This document shows, in pieces, positions 5,693 to 8,978 of a stretch of 8,978 nt of DNA. How positions within the stretch are numbered: position 1 is the first letter of the stretch; each line of letters opens with the position of its first letter. The position numbers were made by a program, and so were the translations under genes. The stretch is taken from contig CAYQXI010000035.1 in NCBI GenBank assembly GCA_964421575.1, positions 1 to 8,978 on the forward strand, given 5' to 3'. The notes under the pieces were generated by a model. That model searched no databases and was not told the origin of the DNA. It saw only the letters and a list, made by a program, of their open reading frames with translations. The DNA is from JAAOZN01 sp964421575. GTDB lineage: Archaea > Thermoproteota > Nitrososphaeria > Nitrososphaerales > JAAOZN01.

Positions 5693-6536
5693 AACCAAGA
5701 TCTATGGGTTAGTTGGGCACCCTTTAGAGCATACAGCCTCCCCAGCCATGCATAACGCAGCCTTTAGAGCACTTGGTCTGAATGCGGTCTACCTTGTCTT
5801 CGACATAGATCCTATGGTGTTCGAGGACGCTATAAAGGGTTTGAAGGCGCTTAAGGTGGGTGGCTTCAACGTCACGATACCCTATAAGGAGCGGATTATA
5901 CCGCTGCTAACACACCTAGACTCATCTGCTGCTAAAGTTGGTGCGGTCAACACGGTCAAGTTAGATGACAGTTTACTCAAAGGCTATAACACAGACGTGA
6001 TCGGCTTCCTAACCCCACTTCTGGAGCTCGATCTTAAACTAGATGAGATAACGGCTCTAATACTGGGTGCTGGAGGCGCGGCAAAAGCTTGTGTAAAAGC
6101 GCTTCTCGACGCTGGGTGCAGAGAGGTCTTCGTGCTCAATAGAAGCTTAGAGCGAGCCCTCAACCTACTTAAACAACATAACAACACCAAACTGAATGTG
6201 GGGCCTCTCAACGAAGAGAGCCTGAAGGAGGCGCTTAGCAGAGCCAGACTGGTGGTTAACACAACCCCTGTCGGCATGTACCCGAATGTAGATGAATCAA
6301 TCATACCGAAGAATCTTCTAAGAAGAGATCTAATCGTCTACGACTTAGTTTACAGACCCGTCGAAACAAGGCTCATTAAAGAAGCGAAGGAGGCTGGTGC
6401 AACAACTATTTCTGGCTACAAGATGTTGCTTGAGCAAGCAGCAGAATCCTTTAGAATCTGGACTGGGCTTGAGCCTCCGAAGGATGCTATGCTCAAAGCT
6501 TTAAAGCTGGAGCTTGGTGTTGAAGATGTGGGGTAG
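5676..6536 (+). CDS. aroE: Shikimate dehydrogenase
   Basis: NADP(H)-dependent reduction of 3-dehydroshikimate to shikimate. The 286-residue protein has the two-domain AroE pattern. The substrate domain shows GHPLEHTASPAMHNAAF (14-30), FNVTIPYKE (64-72, catalytic Lys71), GAVNTV (89-94, Asn92) and GYNTDVIGF (103-111, catalytic Asp107). The nucleotide domain shows GAGGAAKA (131-138) and NRS (155-157), an NADP-preferring signature, then VVNTTPVGMYP (193-203), YDLVY (222-226) and GYKMLLEQAAESF (247-259, Gln254). Thr20 replaces the first serine of the usual HSxSP substrate motif, a conservative swap. The ATG overlaps the aroD stop by 17 nt, indicating coupled translation, with little Shine-Dalgarno sequence of its own. 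The fully conserved shikimate site and the operon position argue against a quinate dehydrogenase. Confidence 0.96.
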   Translation: MKINSKTKIYGLVGHPLEHTASPAMHNAAFRALGLNAVYLVFDIDPMVFEDAIKGLKALKVGGFNVTIPYKERIIPLLTHLDSSAAKVGAVNTVKLDDSLLKGYNTDVIGFLTPLLELDLKLDEITALILGAGGAAKACVKALLDAGCREVFVLNRSLERALNLLKQHNNTKLNVGPLNEESLKEALSRARLVVNTTPVGMYPNVDESIIPKNLLRRDLIVYDLVYRPVETRLIKEAKEAGATTISGYKMLLEQAAESFRIWTGLEPPKDAMLKALKLELGVEDVG

Positions 6537-7401
6537 GGCTGAAGCATACGGCGCAATCTCTGTTGTGAATGCGGTTGCCACAGGTTTAGGGTGCTCGCTT
6601 GGTGTAGGCTTAAGGATTGAAGCTGAGGTCAAGATAATCGAGGAGGCTAATGGTGTAGAGGTTAGATTAGAGGGGGTAGAACACCAACTCGCAGATATAG
6701 AATCCTCTAAGATTATGGCGCAAGCGATAATAGAGGCTCTAGCAAAAAGAAGGGTTGGCGCAGAGGTCATCACACACTCAGAGATACCTTTGGCAAGAGG
6801 TCTTAAGAGCTCAAGCGCAGCCGCAAACGCCATCGCTCTCGCAGCCAAAGCAGCTCTTGGTGAAAGGGTTGATGATTTAGAGCTCGTCAAAATAGGCGTT
6901 AATGCTGCGATCAAAGCGAAAGTAACCATAACAGGCGCTTTTGACGATGCGTGCGCAAGCTACTTCGGCGGCTACTGCCTCACAGACAACACAAACCTCA
7001 AGCTTCTAAGAAGAGAAGAGGGGCCTGAAGACCTAGAGGTAGTTATTTATGTGCCTGAAGAAAGATTGGACAAGCAGAAGATAAGCAAGGAGATCGTAGA
7101 GCGTTTCAAACCCTTCGCTCTACAAGCATTCAAGCTAGCCTCAGAAGGGAGATACTTAGAAGCCCTAACCATAAACGGTTTGATCTACTCAGCAGCACTA
7201 GGCTTCGACGTAAGGGCTGCTGCAGAAGCCATAAAACACGGCGCTCTAGCCGCAGGGCTCTCAGGAACCGGACCAGCGGTGTCTGCGCTCTGCAAAAGTG
7301 AGAATGTGAATGAGGTGTTTTCAGCGTTACGAAGCCTAGGCGGCAAGGTTATCTTGACCAAGGTTAATAATAGGCGTGCAAGGGTGCTGGCAAGTGGTTA
7401 A
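6526..7401 (+). CDS. aroK: Shikimate kinase, archaeal GHMP type
   Basis: Phosphorylates shikimate to shikimate 3-phosphate with ATP. It belongs to the GHMP (galactokinase/homoserine kinase) superfamily, not the P-loop AroK/AroL family of bacteria. The 291-residue product shows an N-terminal GRAEAYGAISVVNAVATGLG (3-22), the ATP-binding glycine/serine loop PLARGLKSSSAAANA (88-102), GAFDDACASYFGG (137-149) and the third GHMP motif GLSGTGPAV (244-252). The start is ambiguous: in-frame TTG 6514, GTG 6517, TTG 6520 and ATG 6526 are all possible. The ATG is preferred because GGTG lies 6 nt upstream and the family N-terminus starts two or three residues before GRAxAYG. It overlaps the aroE stop by 11 nt. 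Homoserine kinase is the main paralogue to exclude, and the aro context with the NAxATG block makes shikimate kinase clearly better. Confidence 0.94.
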   Translation: MWGRAEAYGAISVVNAVATGLGCSLGVGLRIEAEVKIIEEANGVEVRLEGVEHQLADIESSKIMAQAIIEALAKRRVGAEVITHSEIPLARGLKSSSAAANAIALAAKAALGERVDDLELVKIGVNAAIKAKVTITGAFDDACASYFGGYCLTDNTNLKLLRREEGPEDLEVVIYVPEERLDKQKISKEIVERFKPFALQAFKLASEGRYLEALTINGLIYSAALGFDVRAAAEAIKHGALAAGLSGTGPAVSALCKSENVNEVFSALRSLGGKVILTKVNNRRARVLASG

Positions 7402-8704
7402 GGTTAGAGTACATCCTTCAGTAGTTAATGGTTTTGTCGATGCGCCGCCGAGCAAGAGCTACACACATAGGGCGGTTATACTCGCAGCGCTCAGCGAAGG
7501 CATCTCAAAGATCAACCGACCCCTACTGGCTAGAGATACGAATGCAACGATAGAAGCGGTCAAAGCGATCGGCGCAGAAGTAACCAAGCAAGGCTTCTCT
7601 CTATCAGTTAAGGGTGTGGATCGCCCCCAGACACCGGAGGATGTAATAGATGCAGAGAACTCAGGGACGACCATCAGAATAATGACCTCAGTAGCAGCCC
7701 TAACCCCTAGCGGGTATACCGTGCTAACTGGAGACAGTAGCCTAAGGCAAAGGCCAATGCAGCCGCTTCTAGACGCTTTAACACAACTGGGTGTAAGGTG
7801 CTGGTCAACCAGACTCAACGGTAAACCACCTATCGTGGTGCAGGGTGGGGGTATAAGAGGTGGTGTCGCTGTGATAAGAGGAGATATCTCATCACAGTTC
7901 ATCTCCTCCCTACTCATAGCAGCACCACTCGCTGACAGCGACACAACCATTCAGGTGGTCGGTAATCTGGTTTCAAGACCCTATGTTGAAGCAACTCTCT
8001 ACATTATCCGTGAATTCGGCGGCAAGATAGCAAGCCCTAGGGAGGGAGTCTTTCACATACCACACGGTCAAAGATACAGTCCTAGAGAAGTGAATGTGCC
8101 GGGCGACTTCAGCTCAGCAGCGTTCATACTAGCGTCAGCAGTTCTTACAGGGGGTGAAGTCGAAGTCGGTAACCTCTCCTTACAACAACCACAAGCGGAT
8201 AGCCGCATCCTAGAGATCTTGCAAGAGCTCGGTGCTGAAGTAGAGGTTAAGGAGGGTGGTGTTAGGGTTAGGGGTCCAAAGTCTCTGCTTAGAGGCGGAG
8301 TATTCAACCTATCAGACAGCCCAGACCTTCTCCCAGTAGTTGCTGTGCTTGGGTTAAAGTGTAGGGAAGGTGTGGAGATAAGAGGGGTGGCGCACGCCAG
8401 ATTCAAAGAAACAGACAGGCTGACCGTGCTGGCTGAGGAATTGAGTAAGATGAATGCTGAAGTAACGCTCTATGAAGACGGCTTAAAGCTCAAGGGAGGC
8501 ACGCTTAAGAGGTGCACACTCGACTCAAGGGGTGACCACCGCCTATTCATGGCCTTCTGCCTAGCCGGATTAGCAACACAAAGCGGATGTGAAGTATTAG
8601 GGGCTGAAAGTGTTGATGTTTCATACCCAACCTTCATAGAAGATATGAGGAAGCTAGGTGCTTCTCTGGAAGTGGAGGAGGATGCCGGCCAACCTATTAG
8701 GTGA
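7394..8704 (+). CDS. aroA: 3-phosphoshikimate 1-carboxyvinyltransferase (EPSP synthase)
   Basis: Transfers the enolpyruvyl group of phosphoenolpyruvate to shikimate 3-phosphate, giving EPSP. The 436-residue protein is full length for the family. All core motifs are visible: APPSKSYTHRA (17-27, Lys21), ENSGTTIR (88-95), LTGDSSLRQRPMQPLLDAL (111-129), GDISSQFISSLL (163-174), VPGDFSSAAF (235-244), SDSPDLLP (307-314, catalytic Asp311), ARFKETDRL (335-343, Lys338 and Glu339) and DHRLFMAF (381-388). An in-frame GTG at 7376 would add six residues. The GTG at 7394 is chosen because AGGGTG lies 7 nt upstream and the resulting MVKVRVHPS start matches the first beta strand of the family. It overlaps the shikimate kinase stop by 8 nt. 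Acts between shikimate kinase and chorismate synthase, as the gene order suggests. Confidence 0.96.
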   Translation: MVKVRVHPSVVNGFVDAPPSKSYTHRAVILAALSEGISKINRPLLARDTNATIEAVKAIGAEVTKQGFSLSVKGVDRPQTPEDVIDAENSGTTIRIMTSVAALTPSGYTVLTGDSSLRQRPMQPLLDALTQLGVRCWSTRLNGKPPIVVQGGGIRGGVAVIRGDISSQFISSLLIAAPLADSDTTIQVVGNLVSRPYVEATLYIIREFGGKIASPREGVFHIPHGQRYSPREVNVPGDFSSAAFILASAVLTGGEVEVGNLSLQQPQADSRILEILQELGAEVEVKEGGVRVRGPKSLLRGGVFNLSDSPDLLPVVAVLGLKCREGVEIRGVAHARFKETDRLTVLAEELSKMNAEVTLYEDGLKLKGGTLKRCTLDSRGDHRLFMAFCLAGLATQSGCEVLGAESVDVSYPTFIEDMRKLGASLEVEEDAGQPIR

Positions 8705-8978
8705 ACGTTTCGCAGTCATGAGCTTCGGCGAAAGCCACGGCAGGTGTGTAGGGGCGGTCATAGACGGCTGCCCAGCTGGGTTACCCATAGAGGTAGAGGA
8801 GATTCAGCGCGAAGTCGACCTTAGAAGACCGAGCAGTCCACTTTCAACAGCAAGAGCAGAAGCAGACCGAGTAGATATCCTCTCAGGCCTCTTTAACAAC
8901 AGAACAACAGGTGCACCAATCTGTATGGTGGTCTGGAACCGCGATGTTGATTCAACACCCTATGAGGAGATTAAGGAC
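8682..8978 (+). CDS. aroC: Chorismate synthase (N-terminal 99 residues, runs off window)
   Basis: Catalyses the final step, anti-1,4 elimination of phosphate from EPSP to chorismate, using reduced FMN. The visible part has SFGESHG (14-20, with the conserved His19), AVIDGCPAGLPIEVEEI (25-41), the basic DLRRP (46-50), ARAEADRVDILSG (57-69), RTTGAPI (74-80) and NRD (86-88), all in the family order. RRPSS (48-52) replaces the more usual RRPGQ/RRPGT, a small divergence at a flexible loop. The ATG at 8682 overlaps the EPSP synthase stop by 23 nt, the largest overlap in the operon. GGAGG at 8674-8678 is only 3 nt upstream, closer than usual. The window ends before the C-terminal two thirds, so completeness cannot be judged. 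Confidence 0.95.
   Translation, partial: MPANLLGERFAVMSFGESHGRCVGAVIDGCPAGLPIEVEEIQREVDLRRPSSPLSTARAEADRVDILSGLFNNRTTGAPICMVVWNRDVDSTPYEEIKD

Noticed and set aside
6501..6929. 142-codon minus-strand frame opposite the start of shikimate kinase
   Set aside because: Ala/Leu-rich shadow of a codon-biased gene, with no motif or promoter of its own.

Overview
The window carries an archaeal aromatic amino-acid (shikimate) operon and a divergently transcribed solute-binding protein gene. Archaeal origin is well supported. Chorismate synthesis starts with the archaeal pair 2-amino-3,7-dideoxy-D-threo-hept-6-ulosonate (ADH) synthase and 3-dehydroquinate synthase II, instead of DAHP synthase and AroB. 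The shikimate kinase is the archaeal GHMP-fold type. Upstream regions contain TATA-like boxes. Intermediate GC content, TTG/GTG starts and Shine-Dalgarno motifs fit a TACK-group archaeon (Thaumarchaeota, Aigarchaeota or Bathyarchaeota-like), but the lineage is an inference and cannot be fixed from this sequence alone.

Layout. Positions 1-1085 (minus) hold the N-terminal 361 codons of a branched-chain amino-acid/amide-type ABC transporter substrate-binding protein. It has a twin-arginine-like signal and a Thr-rich stalk, and its C-terminus lies off the left edge. Positions 1086-1975 contain no convincing gene. This stretch holds a TATA-like box for the transporter gene, a long region with only broken short reading frames, and a second TATA-like box followed by a leader of about 140 nt ahead of the operon. 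From 1976 to the right edge eight plus-strand genes run head to tail with gaps of at most 16 nt or overlaps of 8-23 nt: aspartate kinase, ADH synthase, dehydroquinate synthase II, dehydroquinate dehydratase, shikimate dehydrogenase, shikimate kinase, EPSP synthase and chorismate synthase (first 99 codons only).

How the genes work together. Aspartate kinase makes aspartyl phosphate, the precursor of aspartate semialdehyde. ADH synthase condenses the semialdehyde with 6-deoxy-5-ketofructose 1-phosphate. Dehydroquinate synthase II oxidatively deaminates and cyclises ADH to 3-dehydroquinate, and the remaining five enzymes carry it to chorismate. Gene order matches reaction order for all seven steps from ADH synthase to chorismate synthase, with the precursor-supplying kinase at the front. 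Aspartate-semialdehyde dehydrogenase and the enzyme that makes the ketosugar phosphate are not in the window.

Nothing here amounts to a wholly new system. The items most worth checking are the aspartate kinase that leads the operon, whose motifs are divergent, the perfectly collinear gene order, and the operon leader. The leader contains a possible small reading frame that ends in Phe-Tyr-Trp codons overlapping the aspartate kinase start.
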